A stretch of DNA of 64,000 nt, taken from assembly GCA_002633005.1 (NCBI GenBank), contig NMRA01000214.1, forward strand, positions 332,414-396,413, read 5' to 3'. Numbering within the stretch: the stretch's first letter is position 1; every line of letters begins with the position of its first letter. Position numbers and translations under genes: made by a program. This stretch comes from Phoronis australis (lineage: Eukaryota > Phoronida > Phoronidae). Under the pieces are notes generated by a model. That model was not told the DNA's origin. It saw nothing but the letters and a program-made list of their open reading frames with translations, and made no database searches. This document shows positions 1-10,874 of the stretch, piece by piece.

Positions 1-38
1 AAATGCGGTTTGGTTAATATAAAACGTCACCCGAACGG

Positions 39-39
39 N
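39..39. other. Single ambiguous base (likely contig join)
   Basis: One N lies in otherwise clean sequence. Two more isolated Ns occur at 6250 and 24265. The one at 24265 coincides exactly with the junction of a duplicated block, so these single Ns may be gap placeholders rather than base-call ambiguities. Upstream exons of the fibrinogen-like gene could be separated from the visible ones by this join. Confidence 0.5.
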
Positions 40-572
40 TTATTTCAGTTTACGGGTTTGTCTATGTACTGACGGCACTCGAATAAAAGAATTAGGCTGT
101 ACGTAGAATCACCTGCGTTTCTCTCGATTGTTCGCTGACACTGCGCCAGAACATTAAACCTAATTTAATATGACTGAAATCTTATTGAGAGTTTGCTTTA
201 ATGTAGAAGTCAGTGCTTCTTTAAACACACAGAAATTTGACGATACAAACAAATGGGAGGATTGGAAATGTGTTTTTGATTTTTTCTTTTTCTTTTTCTT
301 TTTTTCTGCACAGTTCTGTACGTTGTAGTGTTGTATATATTTGTATAATTATGTACTGATACTGCATCCTCACTCACAAGGTGGCGCCACATGAGTGCAC
401 TTTACAAATACTGTTCGTAAATTTTCCTCAAGCGTTAGATACGCTTAACAATGTGACTGACTTTTCAGGGCTAACACCTGTAAGTTATGTGATCAGATAA
501 CTTTCATTCAAGGCAGTCAGCTGATCTTGTGGTTATTTGTCCGTGTTGAGATTTTGTTACTTAAATTTACAG

Positions 573-775
573 TTGTGGGACGGAACTGTGTAGACGTCAA
601 ACAACGTAATCCAGGCGCCACTAGCGGTGTCTACTATCTACAAACCAACATAGGCCCACTACAGGTCTACTGTGACATGAAGGTCGGCGGAGGTGGCTTC
701 ACCTTCCTTCGGAAACGGGATATAACGTGTGGGACGAGACTTAACATAAGTGAGCTCAGGCAGAATAACAGTAAG
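573..775 (+). CDS. Fibrinogen-like exon (domain start)
   Basis: An acceptor (ttaaatttacag) ends at 572 and the donor aag|gtaagt follows 775. The exon enters with two bases completing a codon, so an upstream exon is required. It holds the conserved fibrinogen-domain opening with two cysteines (CVDVKQRNPGATSGVY and VYCDM). An in-frame ATG at 527 lies before the acceptor and is probably intronic. Confidence 0.75.
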
Positions 776-2585
776 GTAAGTTCACGGTACCATTGAAGGA
801 TGACGACCATGACGAAAGTAATGATGATGATGTTAATGATACTGATAATAATATTGACATTAATATTGACTATGACAGTAATTGCACAATGATTATAATG
901 ATGATGATGTTGGTCATGATTACCATTCTCATAATTATCACTTTCGTCGTTATCATTGCAATAACAATAACTATAAAAATAACTATGTAATGGTGGTGGT
1001 AGTTGAGATCAGTTGAAACTCTTCGGGGAATTTCGTAGCATCAAATTATTCCGGCCCAGGATGTTTCATATCTGTGCATGAGCGAAATTCAATCCTAAGG
1101 GCAAAGACGACATTTCGAGTGGCCGATTTTGACGGCATCACGGGTCTGGGCAAAAAAAAATCGTTCTGTACACTGATGTTTCAATTAAGACACCTGAAAA
1201 ATAGGCACGACTTACAGAAAGCTCATACAGGAAAAAATTCAATGAAGTCATAATTTTTTACTTTCCTGCGTATACCGAAAAATGAGATGCCAAAACAATG
1301 ACCAAAATGCGTACCTAATTTCACAAATTCACGATTGCCTCGATTCAAGACAGGGGAGAAAAACCCAAATGCTTGTGCACCCTAGATTCCAATAATTTAG
1401 GTAATATTGAAATATGTCATTACCACCCAGGTTTTGTCAATTTTCACTTGTCTGAAGGGTATGTCATTGTATTCGTGCTAAAAATTCTCAGCTGCACGAG
1501 GATGTGCTCTGAAAATGACGGAACTTGCGTATTGGGATAGATAAGAACAGAGGCCAAATTTCTGGACTCAAAACAACTTCAAGGGACTACTCAACCATTC
1601 TTGGCAATCACTTCCATTAATCTACAAAATTGCCGTCATCTCTGACCCACTTCATTTTTGAAGTACTCGCAAAAACCCGAACCCTGGCCTTACACCTAAC
1701 TGCAAAGTTATTTCTTTAGCTTAGCAGACTTCATAAGTCGTACTGGTGCGCGATGTCATTCTCAGTCCTAAATCTGCCGCCTAGTGCACTATGTAAACTC
1801 TTGTTTAAATCTGTTAGCACAGGGGGTGTCCCGACGCATTCGACAGAATTCACCATTGCTAGATTCGCATGAATTGCTATTAGGATGGAACTTTGCACAT
1901 GCACAGATAGGAAACAGCGAAGGATACTTTGAGGCTACAAAATACCCGAAGAGATCGAAAGTGTTAAACATACAATACCAACGAATCTAATGAGGTAACG
2001 ATCATGGATGATTCAGTGGTCGTGCTACTATGTTATAACACCGAGGGCGAAAACTTTTGACTGCTGTGCCTCGTTTTGTAGGTCCTTCTTCGTTACCAAG
2101 ATTCAAACTCACTCCAGAGGTATACCATTCTTGAACAACTATCTCGCTATGCTGGCGTTCCTCTGTCCCTCCAAATATGTCGTCATGACGAATACACGAC
2201 ACCAAGGAACGCTCACCTTGGACCATACCTTTACCTGGGATTTCTACCCATCAGTATGATGTCAGTGAACGCGATACAAGGTTTCCGCTCGAATGGAAAA
2301 GACCACAAGTTTTCTAACTGTGACAGCAACTTCGGTAGCAGATTCACGTTTTATTCGAACGTGACGACTGGAGCAAGGGAGAAATCGACCAAAATGAGAT
2401 ACAACTTAACATCGAAATGGTTGGCATCGGGGCGCCCTCTGCAGGTCGTGACCAATATTCCAGACGACTTTGTATACTTTGCGGAGATGCAGTTTGGTGG
2501 ATGCGGCACTTACTGGACCACGGGGGAAACCTCGGCAAATTTCTACGGAATTCGAATTGACGGTATAGCAATGGGATTCTTCTGA
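573..2585 (+). CDS. Fibrinogen-domain-like secreted protein, 3' end (two exons)
   Basis: Two spliced exons (573-775 and 2082-2585) encode the last ~235 residues of a protein whose N-terminal part lies upstream. The first exon has the opening of a fibrinogen-C-type domain: Cys-Val-Asp, then NPGATSGVYYL, then VYCDM and a GGGGFTFL stretch. The second exon continues with LGPYLYLGFLP, FSNCDSNF, AEMQFGGCGTY and a C-terminal GIRIDG. I recall the same order from a family of invertebrate secreted proteins, sometimes annotated as uncharacterized or skeletal-organic-matrix-like, rather than from true fibrinogens. The splice is phase 0 on both sides (K at 773-775, then V at 2082). The stop is at 2583-2585. 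The usual fibrinogen calcium site and polymerisation pocket are not visible. Function is unknown; an extracellular matrix or lectin-like role is inference. No signal peptide is visible because the start is missing. Confidence 0.8.
780..1000. repeat. Degenerate trinucleotide-rich tract
   Basis: Just after the donor of the fibrinogen-like exon the sequence is dominated by gat/aat/att triplets (atgatgatgatg, aatgatactgataata and similar), giving a low-complexity ORF rich in D, N and I. It is intronic simple sequence, not coding. Confidence 0.7.
2082..2585 (+). CDS. Fibrinogen-like terminal exon
   Basis: The acceptor ttttgtag ends at 2081, and the first codon (V) directly continues the frame of the exon ending at 775, giving NNSK|VLLRYQD across the junction. 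It encodes 167 residues and a TGA stop. Landmarks are LEQLSRYAGVPLSLQ, GPYLYLGFLP, FSNCDSN and FGGCGTYW. The whole exon is one open frame. A long minus-strand ORF overlapping it (2344-2757) is a shadow. Confidence 0.8.
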   Translation, partial: VLLRYQDSNSLQRYTILEQLSRYAGVPLSLQICRHDEYTTPRNAHLGPYLYLGFLPISMMSVNAIQGFRSNGKDHKFSNCDSNFGSRFTFYSNVTTGAREKSTKMRYNLTSKWLASGRPLQVVTNIPDDFVYFAEMQFGGCGTYWTTGETSANFYGIRIDGIAMGFF

Positions 2586-2736
2586 GCAACGAGTCCGTTT
2601 TGCAATCGAATGACGTCGATGGGCACGCGCACTGGTCACGCGGGTCTACTATTAAGGGAATGAAGGTGCTGGCGATCTGCGTGAGTGGGTGGTCAAATGA
2701 CAGCTGTTTTCTGAATCTATTTAATTGGCGATTTGT

Positions 2737-2742
2737 AATAAA
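2737..2742 (+). terminator. Polyadenylation signal AATAAA
   Basis: A canonical AATAAA lies about 150 bases after the stop of the fibrinogen-like gene and is the first one downstream, so it is the likely 3' end signal of that gene. Confidence 0.5.
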
Positions 2743-4128
2743 ATCACAAAAGAACAACGGATTTTGTTATTCCGTACATATAGGTCTGGTCAACTTTAAA
2801 GCGTAATTTGCAAGGTCCAAGTATGTTAAATTGCAATAATATCTTCAAGGTATTGCTATTTGGATGTATTTTATTCAAATCATCGTATTATTGTATCTTT
2901 AGTTATTTAAAAAAGCGAAAATAAGAAAATGCGCGAAAAGTTGACCTTTGACACCGTGACATGGTGTTGGGGAACACAAACCAGATCATATCCCACAATG
3001 CAGTTCACCGCTAATATATCACAGTACACGAAGAACAACGACCGTTCAACCTTGGCGTGTTTTAGCCATGGTGCGTCGGTGTGTGTGTGTGCTAAATATT
3101 TTAACACCACCCATGTGGAAGGTATGAGCCCATTTAAATTCTAAAAAGACAAGCATCTGGCTGCGTAATGGCCGGTTTTCGTGTGCTCTGCTCGTCTTTT
3201 GAAAATGACTGTCGAGTCAGTCAACTGTCGGAGCCGAAATATGCTCCGACCATTTTGAGGACGGCTGCTTTGACGACAAACACATCATGAAAGTTGTAGC
3301 TGGTCTTATAAAAAGGTAAGTTACCTTGAGAATTTGATGTCTAATAATTCATGACGCTTTCGCAGGGCCTGAACAATAAAAATCTTTTTTCACAATCACT
3401 GTAGTTCTCAAGTGTTTAAAATCTGTTGTTTTTCCGTGAAAGATTTAGTTATAAATGGATCAGTAAAACTAAAAGCCACAACAAATAAAGCTGATCTGAT
3501 GCATGTATTTTGAAAAAAGTGCAGACTATGAATAAAGTAAAACAGGATGGTAACTCAATTCCAAGGTTTTGATTATTAAAGTAGTCTGTTTCAAAAAAAA
3601 ACAGGATTAAAATCTAGTTTTGGCATTTGCTTGAAGGTTATAAAAGAAGGCGAAAACTTGCAATTAGATATCATTGTGTTTTACTTTAATCATGGACAAC
3701 TCTGGATTCAAAATGTTTTTTTTTTTACTTTGAATTGCCGCTGTTGTGCTTTTCAGAGTATGTAAATGAAAGGAGAACACCTTCCACTTAGTGCGGAACA
3801 AAAGAGAAGATGGAGATCTTGAAATTCGCTTAGAAATTGATTCTCCTCCAATGCCGACTGCTGGTGCTCCAGATGTGTCCAAGGAGGATGCCGTGGCACA
3901 GATAAATTCAGACTTGGTGCTTTGTCAATGGACAGCAATGGAATTTCTTTCCGTCACATATTTAACAGTCACAACCAATGTTTTAGATCAAATTTTTGAT
4001 AGTGGTACAGATAGCAATGCCAGAGTGTTTATAGTACCAGTAGTGGAAATTGTGAAAAGCTTTTGTGTGTGGTACTTGGCTGTCCCATTTGTATAGATAA
4101 ACCCAGTGATATACTATGTTCTTATATT
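2743..4128. other. Non-genic stretch
   Basis: No supported gene. ORFs at 2929-3144 and 3791-4096 have no recognisable motif and no splice support. The sequence is AT-rich with short A runs. Confidence 0.5.
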
Positions 4129-4133
4129 GAAAC

Positions 4134-4282
4134 CAGTGGCAGATTTAGAGGGGGGACATGCCCCCCCCTAAAATTCTCCCAGATTCCATGTGACTGTTTG
4201 GGGGTGCGAATGTCTGACGGGCAAAATCATGGCTAATACCGTGCCCTGGCCCCCCTAACTCAAAATCCTGGACCCGCACCTG
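4134..4282. mobile_element. Short TIR element (MITE-like), 149 bp
   Basis: It begins CAGTGGCAGATTTAGAGGGG and ends with the reverse complement of CAGGTGCGGGTCCAGGATTT, so the ends are imperfect inverted repeats, with G/C runs inside. A GAAAC direct repeat sits immediately on each side (4129-4133 and 4283-4287), as expected for a 5-bp target-site duplication. It encodes nothing. A related fragment in reverse orientation is at 19484-19570. Confidence 0.7.
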
Positions 4283-4287
4283 GAAAC

Positions 4288-5380
4288 ATTTCAATGGTTC
4301 TTCAATATAATGACTATAAATATTGCGGCATAACTTTTTTAAGTATATTTGATTTGCACTAAACTGTTGCTGTCCCATACAGTGGGTCGGTAAAGGAAGA
4401 CTTTCTTAAGTGGGGGTGAAAAGGTACTTGTTTGGGTAGTCAGTCTTTTCGTGCCACAATCTCATCTAAATTGTACACAGAATAATCACTTGCACAGAAT
4501 TCGAACATTGTCTTGGGAATTTTTGAGTGAGTGGTGTAAGCACTCCCTCCAGATTTCCCAATTCCTACTCATGTGCATACTTTTTGTGTTTTCACACCAT
4601 GTCATAGACATCTAAAGCTATTGCATACTGGAGCTTTTGGGTTGAGATTCAGTGGTTGCTGTGTCTTGTTATTTGATTTCTCATTGAATTACAGTAGAAC
4701 TCGCTAAGTTGTATCCAGTGAGACTGAGATATTTCATCAAAGTTAGAGTTATTTGGAGGCGTTACTGCGGAATTAATGCTAACCTTTCTAAAGGTCCCAC
4801 TGAAGCGCTACCAATTTAGAGAGTTCTACTGTATAAGAAGAGGGCAGAAAATTCAGTCTCGACTTCAGACTATGGCCCGGATTCAAAACTTTTAATTTTT
4901 TATGTAACAGCCATACTGTTCAATGTGTTTGCTTAAAGCACACAAACTGAACTCCAATGAGACCAATTCCTCTGTTTACCTAGGTAAACCATGAGTTCAA
5001 CTGATGTTGAGTTTAGAGGTTTATAATGTAGTCCTAGATAAATTACACTTGTCGTGACCATGTTATCATAAGTAACCAGATTGATGAGCATCAATAAATG
5101 CTGCTCGCTGTGTTAATTATTTACCATTCTGAAACCACAGAAGTCTATTCATAGAATGCCTACTTCAATTTTATGCCGTTGAGGTTGCACTACGATTGCA
5201 TTCGTTTGTTACGTTTGATCTTTCTATGGAATTTGTCACTACAACTTTTTGCAACTCGTTTGAATTACATAAAACTAGTCCCCGAGTCACAAGTTTTTAT
5301 AACAGAATACATAGGTCATGTGGAGGAGTTGGCATTCCAGGGCTAAGACAACTGTTGATATCTATAAATGGGTGAAACTT
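4288..5380. other. Non-genic stretch
   Basis: AT-rich sequence with no supported gene and no repeat I could match elsewhere in the window. Confidence 0.5.
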
Positions 5381-5650
5381 TTAAGAAAATCCTTGGAACT
5401 CAAAGTCTTCCTCATTTCCTGGCAGAGGGTAGAAAGTTCTGATGCAGGCTACTGCGCATGCTGGAATGACAACACGGACTGTTCGTCCTAAGTGACCGTG
5501 TACCCATCTTTGGAACTGTCTGTAGGCCACGTGTCCAATCCTTTTATCCAAGGGTCTGTCATAGCCATCAGGATATTGGCTTTTGTACTTCAATCATGCA
5601 GTCTCCAAAACACCACGATTGATGTATACAGGTTTAAACCTCCATGCTCC
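5381..5650 (-). pseudogene. P2X7-C-terminal-like domain, decayed fragment
   Basis: Reading leftward from about 5650, one frame gives CIVEHGGLNL and a WRLHD stretch, then the frame shifts near 5595. The second frame continues with DGYDRPLDKR, VAYRQFQRWVHGHLGR and RVVIPACAVACIR. The order YRQF, W, G.LGR, R.V(I/L)P.CAV, IR, F is that of the cysteine-containing C-terminal domain of P2X7 receptors. That domain also occurs alone in many invertebrate proteins found in repetitive loci. The frame break and the lack of flanking exons favour a relic. It is on the same strand as the PIN/CXC pseudogene immediately upstream and may come from the same element, which is inference. Confidence 0.6.
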
Positions 5651-6249
5651 ACAATACATTTTTTCTTCTGTGTTAGTTGTCACGCTTCATTTCCTCATTA
5701 AGTTTTGCAACAACCTTGTCAACCTCTTGGCAACATACTCTTTCTTAAACAACTGAGGTTGTCTGACAGTTGCGCGGGGTGCACCTGCAAGATGTGTCAA
5801 CAATAATACATTATTTCCGTAAACATCAAAATTTCGAATTGAAAAATTTACCAAGAATGCCTCTACCAAATTGAGGGGTCTGCATACGACTTCAGTTTTC
5901 AGAAAAATTGGTTGGAACATCACAACCTATTTATTTTTTGTACAAATTGAACATATATAGTAAAGATATTTACTTTTCATACAAATGAATAGTGCTACAC
6001 CCAAGGCAGTGGTAGATCATACCCGGGGGATATAGTAATGGACATTAGTTGTTTGATTCTTTAGCTGACCCTAAGACAAAAGGCAGTTGTCCTGATTCAT
6101 TGATGGAGGGGACTGTTTTGTATGTAGTCGTGAGACCTGTTCTCCCAATCTGAATCCTATCGGCACCCACATACCATTAATCAAACTAGACAATGACAAT
6201 GGGGCAAACCAACTTGAAAAGCAGTGTTGCCACTCAAAGGGTCGCCCAT

Positions 6250-6250
6250 N
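6250..6250. other. Single ambiguous base (likely contig join)
   Basis: A lone N between the P2X7-like fragment and the CXC end of the neighbouring pseudogene. I saw no duplicated flanks here, unlike at 24265. Confidence 0.4.
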
Positions 6251-6717
6251 CGATGGCCTCCAAAACTATTTCGAATCGCACAACTTCGCACAAACAGATT
6301 AGTGCGTCTTGCTTTAAACATTGTATCATACTTCTGTGTCGACTAATCCATTTAGACTCATTGCGTTTGGCTCTAATGATTACTTCCACCATTTTCTACA
6401 ATGGCCACCAAATAGTTGCTTCGTGTAAGAACTTAAGATTCCAGAGACATGCCATATCCTAAGTTTTTTAGGTCAGCACGTCCATTACAATAATTTTTGT
6501 GTGGATCTTTATGATTACGACTACCATTTTCAAGATGGTTTAACGAATAACTTATTTGGGTCAAATACATCAGGTTTACCTGGACTGAAGGATCATTCTC
6601 CTCCTGAAAAAATGTGCTGTATTGAAAATAACTCTCTGTAATTAATTCAGTAATCCACTATCCACACTGTCTGTGTCACTTCCAGTTAGCTGTAAATGCT
6701 AGTGAATCTATGCACAA

Positions 6718-8240
6718 TCAACCAGTATTTACACAGCTAAAACCACGGCATTCTCCACATGCAACCGAGTGGATCAATCCTAACTTCTTGCAAGTACATC
6801 TCTTGGAACTGCAGTTGGTCTTACACGAGCATCTCACTACTTTCAGCAGGTTCTCTGGTGCTACAGACTGGTCCGTCGTCGTGGGAATGAATTTTCCACG
6901 TGCCAGCATCCAATTCCCCAATACAGCAAGTCTAGGCCACTGCCACGCAAACTGGACCGCTCTTGCTCTTGTTAATATGTCCCGGCAGTATGAAATTTAG
7001 CTACTGAAGAAAGTTGGTGATAATGACTGTATTTGGACTGTGGCTAGTCTGACACCTCATCCACAAATCGCCTGTATCGCAAGTCATCCAAATTTCCAGA
7101 GCCAGTACCGCCATGAAGCACAGATACAACTCTTACCTGAGCTTCAAATATGTCTTGCTTCAGCTGCATGTGTCTAGTGAATACTCTTACTAGAGTTTTT
7201 GCAGAATTCTCGATCACGCAGTTTCTTGAATGGGAGAGCCTTTGCTACTGAATACCGAACAGCTGTAATGTTGTGTTGCAACCACCTATTGCATGCGCAA
7301 ATGGCAAAACTGCGCAAGTTTCGGCACCAAGAGACAACTGCAGTTCCGTGATGTCCCAGACTCTCCTCTTGCTTTGGTGCCTCTTGTCAAATTTCATGAA
7401 CATTGGAATTTGTTGTGAAGTAGCATGGTAACGCAAAAGAACCAAGAAGTCTGTATCGTCTGCAATAAAGGTAGTTGGACCTTGTGCTGCGTTCTCTACT
7501 GCAGTTTCTACAATTAAAGCATCTGCGTCACCTTGAGCTTGTACCACTGTGCAACCAGCATTTCCTAGCAAACTTGACAAGAAGTGAATGAATCGTTGTT
7601 TTTTTTGCTCTTTGCCAAAATTGTTCCATTTTTACTTGATCACCATGTCGCCATTGAAGTGAACTTCAGTTCCAACCACCCCACCAAGTCTTCGAACATG
7701 AGAGACATCCTTAGTTGATGGTCCATCTCAGTAACCAACAAAAACAAAAGTAGGCTGGGTGCACTTGCTGATGTAATCCACATAAGCTCTACCAAATGAC
7801 TGAAACATTGCATCTCTAAGCAATGGAATAAGGTGAAGGAGAGAACCGCCGTCGATTACATGCATCACAGTGCTTTCTGGAAATTGAAATCCTCAGGTAG
7901 TCCCCCACTGGACCAGACTGCATCAGCTCATATTGATTTATTAGCGACTCTGGGAAGACCAGATGTATCAAAAAGAGCAGGGGAACCAACACACAGCTCA
8001 ATCTTTAAAAAGGCTTGATGAACTTTCACTGTTGCCTTTTGCAGCTGTCAAGATTCGCTGAAATAGCAGTCGTGGATGCACTTGTGTAAAATTACTATAA
8101 ACAGCATGAACTGATTGACTTGTCATTGCCACAACATTGTTTTTCTTTCTGAATGTGAAGTCTTTCACACTTGATAAGTGAACCGCATTCCCCACTTCTC
8201 TGGCATTTTCGGCACTGACGCATGTGCCTGCAGTCACACC
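6718..8240 (-). pseudogene. Broken PIN/XPG-like nuclease plus CXC-domain protein
   Basis: On the minus strand, remnants appear in the order known for a recurrent invertebrate protein family of repetitive loci. First comes VKDFTFRKKN and VHPRLLFQRI (about 8190-8060). Next is an acidic PIN/XPG-like core: VIDGGSLLH (about 7860), QGDADALIVE and ADDTDFLVLL (about 7540-7430), then AIGGCNTT (about 7260). Near 6860-6740 lies a cysteine-rich CXC segment, CSCKTNCSSKRCTCKK, followed by ACGECRGFSC. The conserved aspartates (DGG, D.D, DD.D) fit a metal-dependent nuclease fold. Two in-frame stops interrupt the core (VGY*DGPSTK and MVIK*KWNN, about 7725 and 7630), and there are frame changes near 7900 and between 7245 and 6921. 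The copy is therefore dead. The family is probably linked to a mobile element, which is inference. Confidence 0.7.
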
Positions 8241-8317
8241 AGTGGCGATGTTCTGTAATGTTTCTCTTTAAATGGGTTAACATCGTAATTACCGAGCAAT
8301 CGGCGCCTGAGTAGCAG

Positions 8318-8420
8318 AACAAGCGCGCACCCAGCCTTTAATATGGGGGCTCGAATTTGTGACGATGTGGACCTTTTGCTGACAAAAAAGCGGCAGAACT
8401 GAAAAAAATTAAAAACGGGG
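8318..8420 (+). repeat. Partial copy of the 56.5-kb TIR element
   Basis: The tract from the cgcgcaccc/agcctttaatatggggg region through atgtggaccttttgct matches 56540-56620 (gtgcaccc/agcctaaaacatatgggggg through atgtggactttttgct) in the same orientation. It lies just upstream of a fuller member (8543-9495). Confidence 0.6.
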
Positions 8421-8542
8421 TACCACCTTCAGAACTGTGTACTGTGCGTTTGCGCCTATTTAGTGGACTTTTGTCTCTTTTTCTCGGACTTATTGTTCCT
8501 CTGAGGCGGAACTTTTTGCCCACTTCGCCAAAAGGAGGGGCT

Positions 8543-9495
8543 CAGTGGCGGATCTAGGATATCACAAGAGGGGGAGCAACATTTTGTCTGAAAACATTTG
8601 TGCAAAGCACGATTAGATGCGAATAGCACCGAATGGGGGGAGGTCGGGAGGTGGAAACTTTTCTGTTTTCTCCTCTAAAAATCAAGCATTTTCTTGATTC
8701 CTGAAGTATTATCCAAGAAAAAAAGGCACAGAAAAAAACAAAAAACAAAATCGGAGAACGTGTCAAACATAAAACACTGCAAATGTCACAGAGTCGAATA
8801 GAGCGGATAGAGCGCGCGTGCTTTACCACTGCACCACCACGATTTCACTCATAATTTGGTAATAAGAGACCTACTTGTTTATGGTCCACAGCGTTTGCGC
8901 GCGAAACCTACTTCTTTTTGTAATGCTTATTACACTTTTATATTTTGTGCAGTCAGTTCGTAACAAATTTGTTGTATTTAAAATAGTCTTCAATTGCCCA
9001 AACGACCAAATCCGTTTTTTGTGTTGGCATTAATGACGCAATTGCTTTGGAAATCGTCTTAAGTTAAGGTTTGACAAAGAGAGAATTATAAGTTTCTGAG
9101 TGATTCACTAAGGTTTCGATTAAAATTCACATCTTACCAGAAGCTTCTGTTTTTTCATCGTCACTCAGATTCCATTTTCTTTAAAAAATGAAGTAATTTT
9201 CTTCATTGCCCAAGAAAGCAGACGACGGAAACGGAGTCGTAGTGCGCAGCGCCACTGCCAGTCGCCTGGGATATCGCGGGAGAGCCTATACGTAGCCCCA
9301 GTTTCGTTACGATTGAGCCGTGTTCCAAATGCAACACTTGATCTGAGCCCCTCCCCCCAAACACACTAAAACTGCACACTTGTTTCCGCCGTATAATGTT
9401 AATTACCGGGGTTAATTAATAAACTCAACATTTCCCTACTCTCTTGCTGTTTTGTTTTTGCGGCAGCCAACCGTCTCCCCCTAAATCCGCCTATG
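8543..9495. mobile_element. TIR element, 953 bp, flanked by GGGCT
   Basis: The left end is CAGTGGCGGATCTAGG. The right end is the reverse complement of CATAGGCGGATTTAGGGGG. GGGCT repeats abut both ends (8538-8542 and 9496-9500), consistent with a 5-bp target-site duplication. The first ~100 bases and the last ~100 bases match the 347-bp element at 56464-56810, including the ttaattaccggggttaatta tract. No transposase frame is visible, so it is non-autonomous. The TIR style (CAGNGGCGGAT) and the duplication length would fit a hAT-type family, but I could not confirm this. Confidence 0.75.
8772..8838 (-). repeat. tRNA-like relic inside the TIR element
   Basis: On the minus strand the sequence TGGTGCAGTGGTAAAGCAC resembles a pol III A box, followed about 35 bases later by a B-box-like CTATTCGACTCTG. 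Acceptor-stem pairing is absent, so this is at best the head of a decayed tRNA-derived SINE. Confidence 0.35.
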
Positions 9496-10086
9496 GGGCT
9501 CGTTCGCACCCCCGAGCCCCCCCCGGGTGCGCGCATGCAGACCATGATATTTAGCAAATAAAACTGAGACAGAAGGGTCGTATAATTAACAGTTTTATAC
9601 CAGATGTTATGTTTGGGACCCCATTGCACGATGCGTGTTATTAATACTGCTGCAAGTTTATTGCTTTAAACAATTTTGAGAACATTTGATGATCGAGCCG
9701 GCTAACGACATCGAGTCGACAGTGACCTACCTTTTTAACTTCCCATGTCACACGGCACTGTTAAAGTAGTTGCGGGTGTGGAACACGGAAAATAACATCA
9801 CATGGCCGTATAGTTGCACTCAATTTGTTCAATGCGTATGGGATAAACCATGAAAGGAACGTAGACATTTGGTACGTTCAAAAATTTCGGGCCAATCTCA
9901 CGTCAAGCCCAAGCAGTTCTAGCACATATGTCGTTAAATCTATAACATAAACTTCAAACGGATTTTCAGGAAGCCGTCTTAATTTAAAAATGATTTGCTT
10001 TAACTTTGAGGTTGATGAAATCTACGTGACGTGCGATACATTAACCCGTATTTATGCAATTCCATAAAAATTGACGGACTGTAACA

Positions 10087-10164
10087 ATGCATTCCTCGCA
10101 GTCATCCAGCAACTTCAAGCTTGTATCAGGCGAGAAGCCCACTACACCGAGCCAGATGAAACTG
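10087..10164 (+). CDS. Predicted first exon, unrecognised gene
   Basis: An ATG opens a 26-codon frame (MHSSQSSSNFKLVSGEKP...) that ends precisely at a strong donor, ctg|gtaagt, in phase 0. The next plausible exon in phase 0 starts at 10875. I recognise no family. The support is splice-signal logic only. Confidence 0.35.
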
Positions 10165-10874
10165 GTAAGTAAGACTGACGTTTAGCGGCTCTGGTCTAAA
10201 CGGCTTCCTGCTTCTTCAGTTTAAAAAAATGTGCCAACCAACGAAACAAGAATCCACCAAGAGGGTTATTGCTAAAAAATTTGCTTCAGTGCTAACGACA
10301 TGAATGTCACACATACAGGTTAACCACCAATTGAATAATCTTCAATTCCGGAGTCTTGGAATGGGTTGCAGTTTAACATTTCAGAATCGAAACAAAACCG
10401 TATTGTCATTTTAAAGATTAATAGACATTCCTGGCCTGTTCAAATGATTTCAGTTCAAGATATTGCGTATGGGACAATATTTTGTACGGAAGCTACGAAA
10501 GGACATGGTGCGTTATACATGTATTTCCAGAGCGATTGTATACTTTGTTATGGGTAGGGCTTGTGCGCGGTACTTTTTGACATGATAGACCGCCTCAAAC
10601 GTGCTTTATCGTAGTTTGAAGTGACTGCTTTGAGGTAACTGGAAACCCGCAGTTTTGTTTGTGTTATAACGCGAAACTGCGCGGATTTAGTATTAAAATG
10701 CAAGTTCACTTGATAACAGGTGCGAATGCGTTGTATTTTCGAAAACTCGCATGTGCACAGGGACAACAAAATACGCTCACTGCGCAATAAAGCGTTGATG
10801 TCCTCACGCTAACTTCAACAACTTAAAATGTTAATTTTTAGATATTCGCATGGACTCTCCTAGCGTCTGTCACA

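Noticed and set aside
2344-2757. 137-codon minus-strand ORF
   Set aside because: It is antisense to the well-supported fibrinogen-like exon 2082-2585.
3791-4096. 101-codon ORF after a splice-acceptor-like ttttcag
   Set aside because: The frame does not start at the acceptor, and no motif is recognisable on either strand.
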